DNA of 64,000 nt from Oegoconia quadripuncta (lineage: Eukaryota; Arthropoda; Insecta; Lepidoptera; Autostichidae): assembly GCA_949316235.1 (NCBI GenBank), contig OX438742.1, positions 37,392,853 to 37,456,852 on the forward strand, in the 5' to 3' direction. Shown here in pieces: positions 44,193 to 56,214 of the stretch. Within the stretch, counting starts at the first letter, position 1. Each line of letters opens with the position of its first letter. Made by a program: the position numbers and the translations under genes. Under the pieces are notes generated by a model, which was given only the letters and a program-made list of their open reading frames with translations, did no database searches and had not been told where the DNA came from.

Positions 44193-45928
44193 TGTATGTC
44201 GTTGTCTCAATCTTTTGTAAGCTAATTCGCATATTTATTTACTTATTTAATCCAATCTACCGACAGTGTATCTGTATCTATTTGAGCTCCTATACTGCAT
44301 TTGAATACACATATACCTACATGATATTATTCACTGACGCGCACAGTAAAATATGCTTGTCTGGTTGTTCTCTTTTGTACCAGTGTCTCCTCGTGGGTAG
44401 TAGCTGAAAATCAGTGTTTAGCTCTCTGAGCAATTATACACACTGAGCTATGACCCCTTCATACGGCTGTAGCTTACACATACTCTAGTGTATCCTGGTG
44501 TTACTTTTATGGATTGTTATAAAATATGTTTATCCAATTGCTTTGGAACTTATGGTATGTGTGACTGGAGATACAAATAAACGATTTATCTATCTATTTT
44601 TTCAATAAGCACCAAACGAGTTATAGTGTGTTTGATATTTATTAATTAATTGTGATGAGGTGTGAGTAGAACTAGACGTAAACCGGTAATGGTTTACTAC
44701 GTACGTGCACAGGCACAGAACTTTTCCGTCGCATATTTAGGGAGCGATGATTATGAGGGCTTTACCCCGCACGGTATTCCATATACAAACATTCAAGTAA
44801 AATTTTTCGAAATGCATAGTCCGATTCTAATCAAACATTATAATCATAAAGGAAATACATAGATTTAAAAAGTTATTGGAGACATTTTCGAAAAAGAGTA
44901 ATGAAACTAAATTAGAGCGATTTTAAGTTTTCCATAGCTTTTTTTTTATGATTAACTGGATACGCGTTTGACCACAATCTCACCTGATGGAAAGCGGATA
45001 GTACCACAAAAAATGCTGCAATATACTTTTAAAATTGATATTTTGAAAATGTTTTTTACTAATTTTTTATCCTGCTTATTGGAATAAAGTTACATTAAAA
45101 TGGGTCTATTCATTTCGACAAACTTGGACTTGTAGTTTCTATGGAATGTGGTGTGGGATAAACTGCCTTAAAATGTATGTATTCATATGAAAGTTAAATT
45201 GGCTAGAGCCTAAAATTATTCTTTTGATTCTTATCTCAAATAATATTAAACACCTATTTCAAACCTATTCTCATAGTAAAAGCAGACATGAAAGTTTTTT
45301 GTGTGTGTTATTATCGAAAGCTAAGAAAGTAATTCATTTCCCGGGAAGTCAAAACATTGGTGACGCATTTCTGCTAGCTGTACTTAACGACGTAGGGTAA
45401 ACACGCAACGACACTACTAAGTCGAGAGCAATTCTAGCAGGAGCAATTAGAACCGAGCGTCTCACGCCCGAGCGCCTCTACCTCCGCCCACTTATGAGCA
45501 TAACAGATCGATTAAGAGTCGATAGGTCGGCACGACAGAGCTCCATCCTGCTCCACCATGTGAATATTTACATTTGTCTATACCTTCTGCTTCTCGCGCA
45601 CGTAAAAACATAGGTAGGTATTTCCTTTTTAATCCGTAAGTAATGTTTTGGAAATGTTAAAGAAATGTGAACCAGATTATATTTGGTTTAATTTTGTTCA
45701 AAGTTTCGTGATTTCTCATAAGGTATTTTCGTAATGCCTGCTGTTTATTTGTACTTTCACATGTAACTTTTGTTGTTCGTGTTTAAGAAACACAGGATCA
45801 GCATAAGTCCTGATATTAATATAGAGTGAATGCTTAGCTAAGCGAGGGCTAAACGACCCTTAAGAATAGGATATATTAGTAACATGTGGCACCACCACAC
45901 AGAAAAGTAATAAACAATGGTTATATAA
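44193..45928. other. Spacer, nothing recognised
   Basis: Frames at 44153-44407 and 44662-44862 have no family motif. 45400-45560 is GC-richer (GAGCGTCTCACGCCCGAGCG) but has no supported frame. Confidence 0.45.
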
Positions 45929-46012
45929 AAAAAACATTAAACAACATTCCTGGGTCTCGACGACCCGACCACAACGGGTTACGAGACCCAGGAATGTTCT
46001 TTAATGTTTTTT
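45929..46012. repeat. Long hairpin: 31-bp arms, 22-nt loop with inner stem
   Basis: Left arm 45929-45959 and right arm 45982-46012 pair with one mismatch. The loop holds a further ACCCG/CGGGT stem (45963-45967 with 45975-45979). Only 84 bp in all; no flanking repeat recognised. Confidence 0.88.
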
Positions 46013-47501
46013 CCCTCACAGCAGTTACTCGTGGTCGTCACATCTACCTCGTGAAAATGGATTAATAGTTTTTATAACAGTACTTAATAAGAAGCTGTCA
46101 TAGCGAAAAAGTATGGATAAATATGACATAGCCTGTGAATTAATTTCCTAAGTTGTATTTTGACTTCTCAGCCCCACAGTTGCAATCACAGAGTTGCAAA
46201 TATAAATTAACTTCGTTTTCTCAGTTCTGTAAATATTTTTTTCACAATCAAATTAGTTTAAGGTCTGCAAGAACGTTCCTTTTACATTCTTACCTGTCGT
46301 ATTTGACTTTAAATCTGACCTTGCAAGAACACTCGTGAAAGTGAGTGACTAAGCTTTGAACTAATTTGCTAAAATTATAAATGACACCTATATGCAAATA
46401 AGCCTCCAGCAATCGTACGCCCACACAACAATTCCATTTGAACTCTAACGTGGGCACTTTATGAAGTTCCTCCCTGTAATGTGAACATGATACATCACTT
46501 CTATCATTAACTCCACTAGATAATGTTTGTAGGCTTTAATTAATTAAAAAAAAAATCTGAGTCACTTCTGTTTTCTGTAGTTATTTTCGTAGAAGTGCAT
46601 AATTGCGTTTGTATCTGCATAATCTATATGGATTACTTTGAACAGTGTAATATTCTAAACAGAATAGGCAATATCACTTTCCTGTAGATTGTATTGTAGT
46701 CTCTTGCACATAATAGTTAATCAACGTTGACAGGTTCAGTATGGCGGTGTTAGGTCCACATAAGGCTATTATACGAGTATTATACTGGGGTGGCCAGGAG
46801 CTTGACCGCGGTCTAATGATCGACCGCGAAAGCGATTTAGGTAGCCTGCAAGAGATCTAACTAGTTTAAAAAAGTAAAAAAAAAAACATACATGTGTTAG
46901 ACACATAAAAATCTTTACTCTTAAGAGCCAGCGCACACTTGTGATTTTTAGTCGATGGATAGTTTAGTCGCAGTTATTTTTGATTGTTCGATCAGTACGT
47001 CAAATGCGCCATATAACTCCATACTGAATCCCAGAATGAATCGTTGTTTGATAAATATGACCGATCAAATTAACGCTCGATTAAAAAGGTGCACTGACTC
47101 TACCTTTCTGTTTGCGCATCGTAGTTAGTTCTTATACTGCCCAATATGATAAACTTGTGGAGAATATGCAGTACCAAACATTCACCCCAAAACGTAAGGC
47201 GGAATGAAAAATGGAAATTTTGTGACGTTTAATTATTAACAAATATTTCAGGCGATACCCTTTGAAATGAAAATTGAGGAAACTAGTAAATAATATGTAT
47301 CTCATAAACAAAGCTTTAACAGGTAAAAATAAGAATGTCAAGCTGTAGATGATTTAGAATCTGATGTTTGTTTGTATTGTTCAAATTATCTACAACCATT
47401 AAAACGGATCACGGTGGCCATCTGAATACCTAGGACAAAACTGTATGCAATTATTGGAATCTCAATCAAATAGACATTTATTTTTGTGGTTATGAAATAT
47501 A
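46013..47501. other. AT-rich spacer, nothing recognised
   Basis: No frame, SINE head or long inverted repeat supported. Confidence 0.5.
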
Positions 47502-47888
47502 TACCGGATGACTTTTTTACCGTAAGGAAAAAAATAGGGCATAATAGGTAGTTGGATAGAAGTTATTGGCATAGGTAGTTTAACTTTTTTTTCAAAATCG
47601 CACGCGCCGGGCTTATATTGATATGCGACTGGCGTGATTGGCAGGGTTCCTAATTATGCGAAATTTATTTAGATCTCATATTTTCACCAATATTTCTTTT
47701 TTATTTTATTTAATGATGTATTTATGTGGAATAAATAGGCTACAAACGCGACCGTCAAATGACACAATTAACGCTTTATTCGATGATGGTTTTGAAAAAA
47801 AAAATTAAACTACGTAGTTTAATTTATTCTATTTAATTTACCTAATATGCCCAATTTTTTTCCTTGCGGTAAAAAAACTCATCCAGTA
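47502..47888. mobile_element. MITE family M2, full copy, TA-flanked, 387 bp
   Basis: TA at 47500-47501 and 47889-47890. Terminal inverted repeats of about 55 bp start TACCGGATGACTTTTTTACC and TACTGGATGAGTTTTTTTAC. The interior has GCCGGGCTTATATTGATATG and AGGCTACAAACGCGACCGTC. Noncoding; its ends differ from those of the intact transposon at 20572. Confidence 0.85.
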
Positions 47889-48111
47889 TAATTATTATCA
47901 TCGTCGACTGTCATTTCGTTTTATTTTTCTCTTTTAAATCATACCTTGCAGTCGACAAGAAATATTTTTCAACACAAGTATCTACACCTCACATGTCAAA
48001 AGTTTGGCCACCCTATAACCCAAAGGCAACAATGCAGCAATCTATTAACGTGACATCACGCTTCGACTATTTTCAATCAACTCCTACAACAATAACAACA
48101 TAGTAAATAAT

Positions 48112-48510
48112 CTACAGCCATCCACGCGTCCCCACTGTTGGGACACAGCCTCCTCTCACTGGGAGAGGGTATGGGCCATAATCCACCACGCGGGGCCAAT
48201 GCGGATTGGTGGATTTATGCCAGACTTGTAGGTCACCGATTTGGCTTGACGACTGTCTTCAATAGAAGGCTTCAACCTAGAAGGATCCTAGCTTACAGGA
48301 GTTACAGTAGGAGGAGCGTGGAAGCGGGATTGCGTTCAAATTGAAAATAACCGGGAGCGACTATTTAACTTGCCCTCCAAAGCACGGAAACAATCTGCAT
48401 TAAAATGCCACTAGGGGTCACCCATCCAAGGACTGACCGCGCAAGTCAATACTTAACTTCGCTAATCGAGAACGAATAGCGAATGCGTCTGCACCACGAG
48501 TGCTCCATAC
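48112..48510 (+). repeat. Repeat family D and adjoining lepidopteran repeat
   Basis: 48112-48250 repeats the CGTCCCCACTGTTGGGACAC ... CCAATGCGGATTGG order. 48411-48510 continues with GGTCACCCATCCAAGGACTG and ACTTCGCTAATCGAGAACG, a common lepidopteran segment often found next to it. Confidence 0.65.
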
Positions 48511-48736
48511 AACATAGTAAATCTAAATATCATTGAGAAATATTTGACATGATTTTTTTATAGGACTATCTGTTGATATTACCTACACTCGTTTTACATT
48601 CTATTTTGTTGTACTGTTTTCATTTATTATTTTTGACATTGACTGAATTAACCAATTAGTTATTGTGTAAATTATTTATTATTTAGTTTGGCATCGTCTG
48701 GATTATTAATAATCAGGTCTGGATCTTTTCCTTCTT

Positions 48737-48772
48737 TAATTGTAGGGGGATTTGCTTGCCCCCCTACAATTA
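48737..48772. repeat. 13-bp perfect hairpin, 10-nt loop
   Basis: TAATTGTAGGGGG pairs with CCCCCTACAATTA. Conspicuous G and C runs in AT-rich DNA. Confidence 0.8.
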
Positions 48773-50395
48773 TATTTGGCCATAGGCCAAGACCATAATA
48801 TTTGATAATGTCAAAAATAAATCAAGCATGGTTAAGTAAATAAAGCACCTACTACCTATCTTTAGTTCTGTTAAAGTTGTAAACATGGCAAACTAGAAGT
48901 CAATTTAGCACATCAACAAGATTACTTTATATTCAATAAAGTGTAGTTTGCTTTCAATCAGAAAAGTCTGAAAACATCCGCTTCAACTTTCGCTTCGAAA
49001 GTGATTTTGAATCATTTTGCCCGTCTTTCGAGTTAGATATAAATTTAAACCTTGAACTACAGGAGATAAAGTTAAAAAACCAGATTGAGAGGAAAACAAC
49101 ATCGAGCAACGACATCTCACGGTGGAAGGAGCGAACGGATATTGCCAGTTCCGCTTTCCGTCAACAGGAGACAACCTGACGTGCGCCGCTCCGAGCATAC
49201 CGCCCCGCCCGGGTCAAAATGAACACTTTAAATTGCTAAGTTAGTAAATTAACTTTCTGATACTACCCCTTGAACGCTACATTATCGAATCAATTGGTCT
49301 CTACAAATTCATGACGATCGATTGGTGTATACCTACGCGGGTATAATTAACGTTGCCAATTTATTATATTTTAGTAATTTGTATAGGTGGCTCCATAAAT
49401 ACAGGGCAATTTTAAATGATCAATAGGTAGTAGCACGCTAGCTATAAAAGCTGTACCATTCTAAAAGTGATAGTCTAGATTGGAGTGTCATTTTATAAAA
49501 CTTCGATTGGTATCCACAGCCCTTATTTATGACGCCGACAGCACTATAGTATATTATTATGGAAATACAGTAGAAGATCCGAAAGATACTGTATGTTCAT
49601 TGTTAATTCAACAACCGCGTTATATACAAATGGAAAAGTAACAAAAGTGACTGCGCCTTAAAGCAACCACAGCGCAGTGAAAATCATTTCCTTGTCTTCA
49701 ATCCTGCATGTTCCGCTTTTACGGAAATAATTTTTTCAGTCACGAATTTATCATGGCAGAAGAACACGAATTGTTAATTTAATATAGACGTAACTTGTTT
49801 AGATTCGTAAAGTATTTTAAAAACAGTAAATCTTTTATTGGCAATATCGAAGAGTATTGACAATAAAAATATAAATTATATTTATAAATAAATTGACCTA
49901 TGTCCTGTCATGAATGATTATCATCCAACTAGTCGTAATATTTTATAATATGCTTTCTTAATAAATTTCTGTTTAATAATATCTCTAAATTAGGTAGGTA
50001 TATATTAAAATATATAAAAACGTAACTTAAGAAAACAGTAACAAATAAATACATGGAATTTAAATACAAACTAGATCATGTATAAAAAATATTTAAGGTA
50101 CTCAAAACGCTGGCTGCGTTTCCTCGCAGGACGCCGATACTTTAGAATTCAGCGAGAAAACAGCCAGCTATCCGGTCTCCAGTGACATAACCGCTCTAAA
50201 AAATATTTAAATAAAATTGAAGCGCCCTTGCCCTAGGACGGTAACATGTCTACGTCACATATGAACTCTGTAGCTTTCTATTAGTGAAAAAATATTCAGA
50301 ATCGTATAAGTTGTTTCAGATATTAACATCATACAATCATCTTTACCTCTTTATATAATGTAGTGAAGTACTGCTACTGGTGTTATATATCTTTA
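48773..50395. other. Spacer with one GC-rich patch
   Basis: 49100-49215 is GC-rich (GTGCGCCGCTCCGAGCATAC, CCGCCCCGCCCGGGTC) and crossed by a 71-codon minus frame without a motif. It could be a promoter or 5' exon of an unseen minus-strand gene. The rest is AT-rich. Confidence 0.4.
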
Positions 50396-50690
50396 TGTGT
50401 ATTTTATTATTGTACTTATTTATATGGTTTTTTATTTTTTATTTAGTAAGTGTTTATCTTTGTATGTATTCTACTATACCTATGTATTTTCTATGTATCG
50501 TCTATGTACCTGCTGATATTTAAAGATATTCACCTTTTACTTTGCACTATCCAACTACTTGTTAAAAAGCTTCTTTAACTGAGGTTGTCTGGAAGAAATC
50601 GCTATCAGCCTTTGATCACTTTATCATTTATGACAAATGTTCTTTGTATTTTCTTTTTGTGTGCTATAAAGAATTAATAAAACTACGTAA
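50396..50690 (+). mobile_element. LINE 3' UTR fragment
   Basis: GAGGTTGTCTGGAAGAAATCG and GCTATAAAGAATTAATAA match the 3' UTR of the LINE at 58922-59469 (GGTTGCCTGGAAGAGATCGC, CAATAAAGAATATT). Coding part absent. Confidence 0.55.
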
Positions 50691-50735
50691 ACAGCGCGTT
50701 AGAAAGGCTTACTCAATTTCATTCATCCCTAACGG

Positions 50736-50807
50736 GCGTTGGTGGTGTAATGGGCAGCATAGTTGCCTTCTAAGCCACTGATCCGGGTTCGATTCCCGGC
50801 CAACGCA
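50736..50807 (+). tRNA. tRNA-Arg(TCT)-like gene
   Basis: 72 nt. The acceptor stem GCGTTGG/CCAACGC is perfect. The T arm CCGGG-TTCGATT-CCCGG is perfect. The A-box TGGTGTAATGG and B-box GGTTCGATTCC fit the consensus. The anticodon loop CTTCTAA gives anticodon TCT (Arg). The anticodon stem has one T-C mismatch. A T6 run (50816-50821), a Pol III terminator, follows 8 nt after the end. No SINE body or A-tail follows, unlike the other tRNA-like sequences in this window. Could still be a young pseudogene because of the stem mismatch. Confidence 0.72.
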
Positions 50808-50815
50808 GGCCTTCC

Positions 50816-50821
50816 TTTTTT
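50816..50821 (+). terminator. Pol III T-run terminator of the tRNA
   Basis: TTTTTT 9 nt after the last acceptor base. Confidence 0.65.
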
Positions 50822-52654
50822 AGTTTCATTTAAATATTATTGTCTTCATAATGTTGACAATTCTTGTAAATGATTGTAATATTTATACAAATGTTTTTCT
50901 TAGCTTCACTTGTACAAATTCAGGAAATCGATTTAACCTACTTCGATCAAGGGTTCATCTAAGTGGGTGTCATGCCGTGGGACACCGTACCAATAGAATA
51001 CCTCTCTATATGCAATAATTTCGAAGCCTTTAACAAAATTTTTGGTGTACATCGATAACATCATAGAGTATCGATGATTTTCAAATTTTTTTTTTAATGT
51101 TTAAGTTTAACCCCGTTGATATGTTCTTGTTGTTTGATAAAAATGGGTTAAACTGTTTCGAAGACATTTAGCTTTTAACATAGTTGGTTTTGTTTATCTG
51201 GATAATTATAAATTATTTTCTCGTAAGTTTTTTAAATTTTCAACTGATAGTTATCTAATATAGATCCATTTACTTTATTAAAGAATGTGTGAAACTTTTG
51301 ATTATCGCCGATGAAACTATCTAGGGAATTAACTAAAGCCTTCCTGGCGATGGCTGTTCTAAATCCGGCCATTATGCCCTCGTGCAAGTTTCACTCGCCT
51401 GCCTCGAACGCCATGTCTTAATTAAAAGATAAACTCGTCGGCTTCCTGCATCACACAGGCCATGCGCCGCTAATGAAGGCTGTGTGTAACCATTGGTACA
51501 TACCTTAAACTCGTATACAGTGTGTTATCGACATGCGGGCATTTATTAAAACTGGGGATACTTCAATACATCAGTAATTGTTCTGGAGTGTATGGAATGA
51601 ATTGTAATCTTAAACCGATTCACAGTAAATTCTGTATTATTAATTCTGTAATATTGCCATAATGAGCGCAAGAAGCCATAAAGTCAAAGATTGATTAATT
51701 GCTCTAAAATTTAGGACAGTTTGCTGTTCATTGATTTCATTGTTAATTTTGTAAGGAAAATAACAATATTTTATTTAATGTGTTTTTTTTAAATACTATA
51801 TACCTAGCTTTGGATACGATGTATCTCTACATTATATCAAGAAATATCCGCATGTCGAAGTCCACTCAAAAAAATATAACGCGTTTCAAGGATTATGTAA
51901 TACTATGAAAGACGCCTGATACTGTGTGTAAGAAAATATTAACAGTAAGGAAAATCCGTAATAGTACATTACGATATAAGTGCGTTATGGTGGCTATAAC
52001 ACACGACGCGGAATTTCAGCCCGAGCCGTAGGCGACGGCGGAATAGAGCCCAGTGTGTTTAATCAATATACGTACGTATATCGTACGACGATTTTCAACA
52101 TACTTGCGAGGAAACAGAAAAAAAAAATTATTGAAATTAGAAAAAATAAAAACAATTTGAACCCGTTATGCATAAAAAATATTTTATTACTGATCTTCAT
52201 AACACGTGGAGATCAGCTATATTTTATTCACCCGGCTGATGGTGTTATCACTTGGTTGTATGAGACTTATGTTCTTTGCCATAGCAAAATAATGCGGTTA
52301 TATATAACTTCACTATATGTTATATGAGCTGCTTGCCATATCTAAAAGCGATCATATTAAATTACGAGCAAGTATGTTGAAAACTAGATTATAACCGTCC
52401 ATGTTGAGTCTCTCCAGAATGACTAAATGTTTAATATTCGATTAATAAAACAGTCAAAGTATTGGAGGATTTAAATTATCGAAATGTTATGAAAAACATT
52501 TAATACTATCCTCGTATGTGATGAAACACATTAATAATTAAATAATTTGAACAAATAAAATAATATATGTATATCCATATATTATAATAAATAAATACAT
52601 AAGTTTGGGTGGATTACTATTACTGGAAAAAGTATATTTACTTTATCGATCGAA
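50822..52654. other. Spacer, nothing recognised
   Basis: AT-rich. The 115-codon frame at 51980-52327 starts in a small GC-rich patch (GCCCGAGCCGTAGGCGACGG) and then turns AT-rich; no domain. Confidence 0.45.
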
Positions 52655-52690
52655 AGAAAAGTAGATATAAGCTAATATATCTACTTTTCT
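52655..52690. repeat. 15-bp perfect hairpin, 6-nt loop
   Basis: AGAAAAGTAGATATA, loop AGCTAA, then the exact complement. ATCGAT lies outside both arms. Confidence 0.8.
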
Positions 52691-52739
52691 ATCGATATAA
52701 GAAAATGCACCTTATTATTTCTCGTAAGTAGACTTACTA

Positions 52740-52985
52740 TTGTTATTTTGCAGCCAGTCCAGGGTCGAACTCGAGTAATGTGATTGGAGGGCTCTCTCCG
52801 CCTTTATACCAGAGTTACCCTCTGGCAGCGAACCACCATGTTAGTTCTAGAATAATTTTAAATAGAAAATTGCCGGCACTAAATTCAAGTCGGACGGGAA
52901 TGAGATCCGAGTCGGAGACGCGGGACAAGTGCGATTGACGGCGGGACTACTCGAGACCCGACGAGTACGATATTTGATTAGCTTT
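52740..52985 (-). other. GC-rich block with a minus-strand promoter-like TATA
   Basis: On the minus strand CTGGTATAAAGGCGGAGAG is a TATA-like box inside a CCAGAGGGTAACTCTGG inverted repeat. The adjoining GC-rich sequence (CGGGACAAGTGCGATTGACG, GACCCGACGAGTACG) lacks an ORF. It may be a solo LTR or a promoter; LTR borders and a target duplication were not identified. Confidence 0.3.
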
Positions 52986-53510
52986 GCTAGGCCTCACTTG
53001 CTGTCATGAGCAGGAAAAATTATATAAAATATCACTGTGGCGTTCCTTTTTTCCATGCTCTCTCAAGACACAAGAATATAGGAATCCAATTTTTTATGTT
53101 GCTGCCCATACGGATCAACTTTAGATCGACTTACCTATTCTATTATCGACAGCCTAATTATCATAATATTGTTCTCTCAGTATAAAGGTCTATAAATTGA
53201 AAATTTAAAAACCCTAGAGATTATATCATCCAGATAGACCAAAGAAACTGTTAAAACTGTTTCTATATCTCTTATTGTAAGTCTTCGCTTCGTCAGATTG
53301 AGTTTATGGGATCCTCGAAACGGCTTAACCGATTCCCATCAAACATTGCTAAGAACCTATCTCCGGGCTTAATCATAAATATAAAAACATAAAAATTTAG
53401 AAAACCTCCGTAATACTATGATATCATCGAAATACACCAAAAAAGTGTTGAAAGATAAATGTCTTCGAAACCGCTATCTGATTTAATTAAAAACCGGCAC
53501 TCAAATTACA

Positions 53511-53753
53511 ATAATAATAATAAATAATAAACATCTTTGCACATACACACAGAGCCATATAGTTCCACACTAAGCAACTAGGCTTGTGTTATGGAAACCA
53601 GGTAGTTGATAAACTACACAAATACATTTTATTTTACTATAAATGAAAAACAACCATAACTCGGGTCATCATGCAAATATATGCCCCTAGCGGGATTCGA
53701 ACCCGCGACCATTTGGTGTAGTAGCAGAGTTTCTAACCACTACACCAAACAGG
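53511..53753 (-). repeat. tRNA-headed SINE, family A, copy 4
   Basis: AAT-repeat tail at the low side, AGCCATATAGTTCCACAC, the body, and GGGATTCGAACCCGCGACC head. The flanks TCAAATTACA and TCAATTACAC may be an imperfect target duplication. Confidence 0.85.
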
Positions 53754-53988
53754 TCAATTACACCATACTTTACTGAAATACATCCGGACAAAGGCTGGAC
53801 ACACACACACAACGCCGAGAAATTAGTAACATCCGTAATTTTACGTTAAAAAACAAAAACTATCGTTCCAGCCGAGCTGGCGCTACAATGCCATGGACAT
53901 ACCAGTAGATATATAGGCTTCAAACTTAAAACACCGCTCATTTTAAGCCGTGGTCAAATATGGCTACGGTACTCCAAGTACCTACATA

Positions 53989-54309
53989 TTTTTTTTATGC
54001 ACAACGAGTTGGTACTTGACCTCAATCACACCTGATGTTAAGTGAAGATGAGGTCGAAGGTGGAAGCGTACTGACCCGGAATTGATGGAGAACTGGCTAT
54101 CTTATCTCTGACAACCGGAACACAACAATGCTATTAACATTGCTGCTTGGCGGCAGATTTAGATAAGATGGTGGTAGCTAGCCAGGCGGACATTCAAAAT
54201 GCCCTACCACAAACCAAACCGAGTACTAAACATGTACCCCGCTGGGGATCGAAGGCGCGACCTCCAAATCGTAAACCCAATGTTGTTTACATTGAGCCAC
54301 GGAGGCGGT
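53989..54309 (-). repeat. tRNA-headed SINE, family B, copy 6
   Basis: Full length, minus orientation, head GAGCCACGGAGGCGGT at 54294-54309. The B-box is slightly damaged (GATCGAAGGCGCGACC). Confidence 0.87.
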
Positions 54310-54872
54310 AAATATGTCACGTCTCTACAAATGTAATTGCCTCTCCCGATGTTCTACCTACCTATTCTTGAAATGTAAGTGTGAAAATTGTTGACCATAT
54401 TTACATATAGTGAACTTCGTGATTTGGGAGAAGCTCAACCCTCCTAGAATATTAACCAGTCTAAATTTCACTATCCTTCACTTCATTGGTTCCGTCAATT
54501 CTACTGAAAATAGTCTATCTCTACTGTCATGTCGTCGGATTTAGCGAAATTGAAAGGATGCGGTAGCTGATTAGCGGGCCAGCTGCCGAGTAAATCCCTA
54601 GGCTACGCATTGGCCTCTGATTGCTTTCTACATCTCTTATTGTATCGTTCGTCAGTCTATTGAGTTTATTGGATTTTAAAAAGGTATATCAGTATCCAGT
54701 CGCTCATTTATGGCAGCAACTGCAGCTCCTATAATTTCCTTTTAAGTATGAGACTTGCTTCAATTACCTCTAATTAACTTTGTCATTAATATCTTCATAT
54801 TTTAATATTTTTAACCACCGACGGAACACGACGGGTATTATGTGTTTGACGGCGTTGCGTTGAGTGTATGAT

Positions 54873-54877
<5 letters not shown>
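54310..54877. other. Spacer, nothing recognised
   Basis: No frame or repeat supported. Confidence 0.45.

Positions 54878-54935
<58 letters not shown>
54878..54935. repeat. TA dinucleotide microsatellite, about 58 bp
   Basis: Uninterrupted alternating TA. Confidence 0.95.
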
Positions 54936-54937
<2 letters not shown>

Positions 54938-54962
54938 AGGGCATTATGTATTATTATTTTAA

Positions 54963-55113
54963 CCTGCATGCTTGAGAAATAAAAATTCAAAGGCATGTGA
55001 AGTCCCCAACCCGCATTGGGCCATCGTGGTGGACTGTGGCCCATACTCCCTCATATACGAGGGAAGGCCTATATCCCTGCAGTGGGATGATTACGGGCTG
55101 ATGCTGATATGAG
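54963..55113 (+). repeat. SINE family C, tail part
   Basis: CAAAGGCATGTGAAGTCCCC, AACCCGCATTGGGCCA and CTGCAGTGGGATGATTACGG match the minus-strand copy at 10171-10488. The tRNA-like head is missing. Confidence 0.75.
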
Positions 55114-56009
55114 AGGGCGGCAAACGAGCATGCGGGTTGTGTGTGTGCCTAGCCTTTGTCCGGATGTATCTCAGTAATGCGTGGTCCGATTTATATTAAA
55201 GACTAAAGGGAAAAGCCTCTTAACCATATTTTATGAAAACGAAACATATTTAGCCTTTAACATAGTTGGTTTGGTTAATCTCTAGATGATATAATCTATT
55301 ATTTTATTTTCTCGGGTTTTCTAAATCTTCAATTATAGTTAATCATTTTTTTTCAGTCGCATTCGATGGCTATGGACTTTAAGCTACGACAGTAAAGTTC
55401 GTAGTTATTTGGGGTCTCACTGCGGATTCAGACTCGGGACGCACAAAGAAGTTTACAGAATCGATACCTAGTTCACGACTAGGTTCAACTGGCCTGTGAA
55501 TACAACACAAGTTATATTCAACTGTACATACTTCATGAAAAGTTCAGCAGTTTTCACTTTGGAATATCATCACCATTTGGAACTTTTACTAACTGTATAC
55601 TTATGTAGTTTTATTGCTTTTTAAAAGGAACCTAGGCAAGTATTGTTGAGTTACGCAGAGACGTTCTAAAATGGATTTAATTTAATTCTCACGTGAACAG
55701 AAATAAGTCCTTTTAAAAACAATCTTTACATCATGATTAAGAATCACAAAGGTATTTATACTTTGGTACAAAGACGAGTAATATACAGTCCAACAAGGAG
55801 TTCCCATGGCAATCTTCTGGCACCATCCACAGATCCTCTTATCATGTGTTATGGAAATTGCTCATGGCAACAAAATAAATTAGCCCAAATTCGATTATCT
55901 TCTATCAGGGAGATCCAGTCCGTACATCCCACTCCATCATCAGGTCAGCTCGATGGTAACATAATATAAACAATACCAGCAAGTGGTTGAAAAATGGTTT
56001 GCTAATATA
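55114..56009. other. Spacer, nothing recognised
   Basis: The 78-codon frame at 55733 has no motif. Confidence 0.45.
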
Positions 56010-56214
56010 TCGAACTCTAGTTGTTGCCCGCGACTTTATTCGCTTGGACCATTCATCAAAATTGGTTAGCAAAATATTTGCCTTTATGTTTATACACGTC
56101 CTAATCTGTCTACCAACTAATTTTCATCCAAATCTTCAGCTGTTTAGGCGTGAAGAGACAACAAACATGCATACATACACAAACTTTCGCATTTATAATA
56201 TTAGTTGGGATAGA
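56010..56214 (-). repeat. Lepidopteran interspersed repeat, family N
   Basis: GTTGCCCGCGACTTTATTCG near the low end, TTTTCATCCAAATCTTCAGC, and the end CTTTCGCATTTATAATATTA. Confidence 0.7.

Noticed and set aside
51980..52327. 115-codon plus-strand frame as a gene
   Set aside because: Codon content changes abruptly to AT-rich low complexity after about 35 codons, and it holds a SINE-tail-like CCCGTTATGCATAAAAAA scrap.
54878..54935. TA tract as a replication origin or centromeric repeat
   Set aside because: A plain dinucleotide microsatellite with nothing around it to suggest more.
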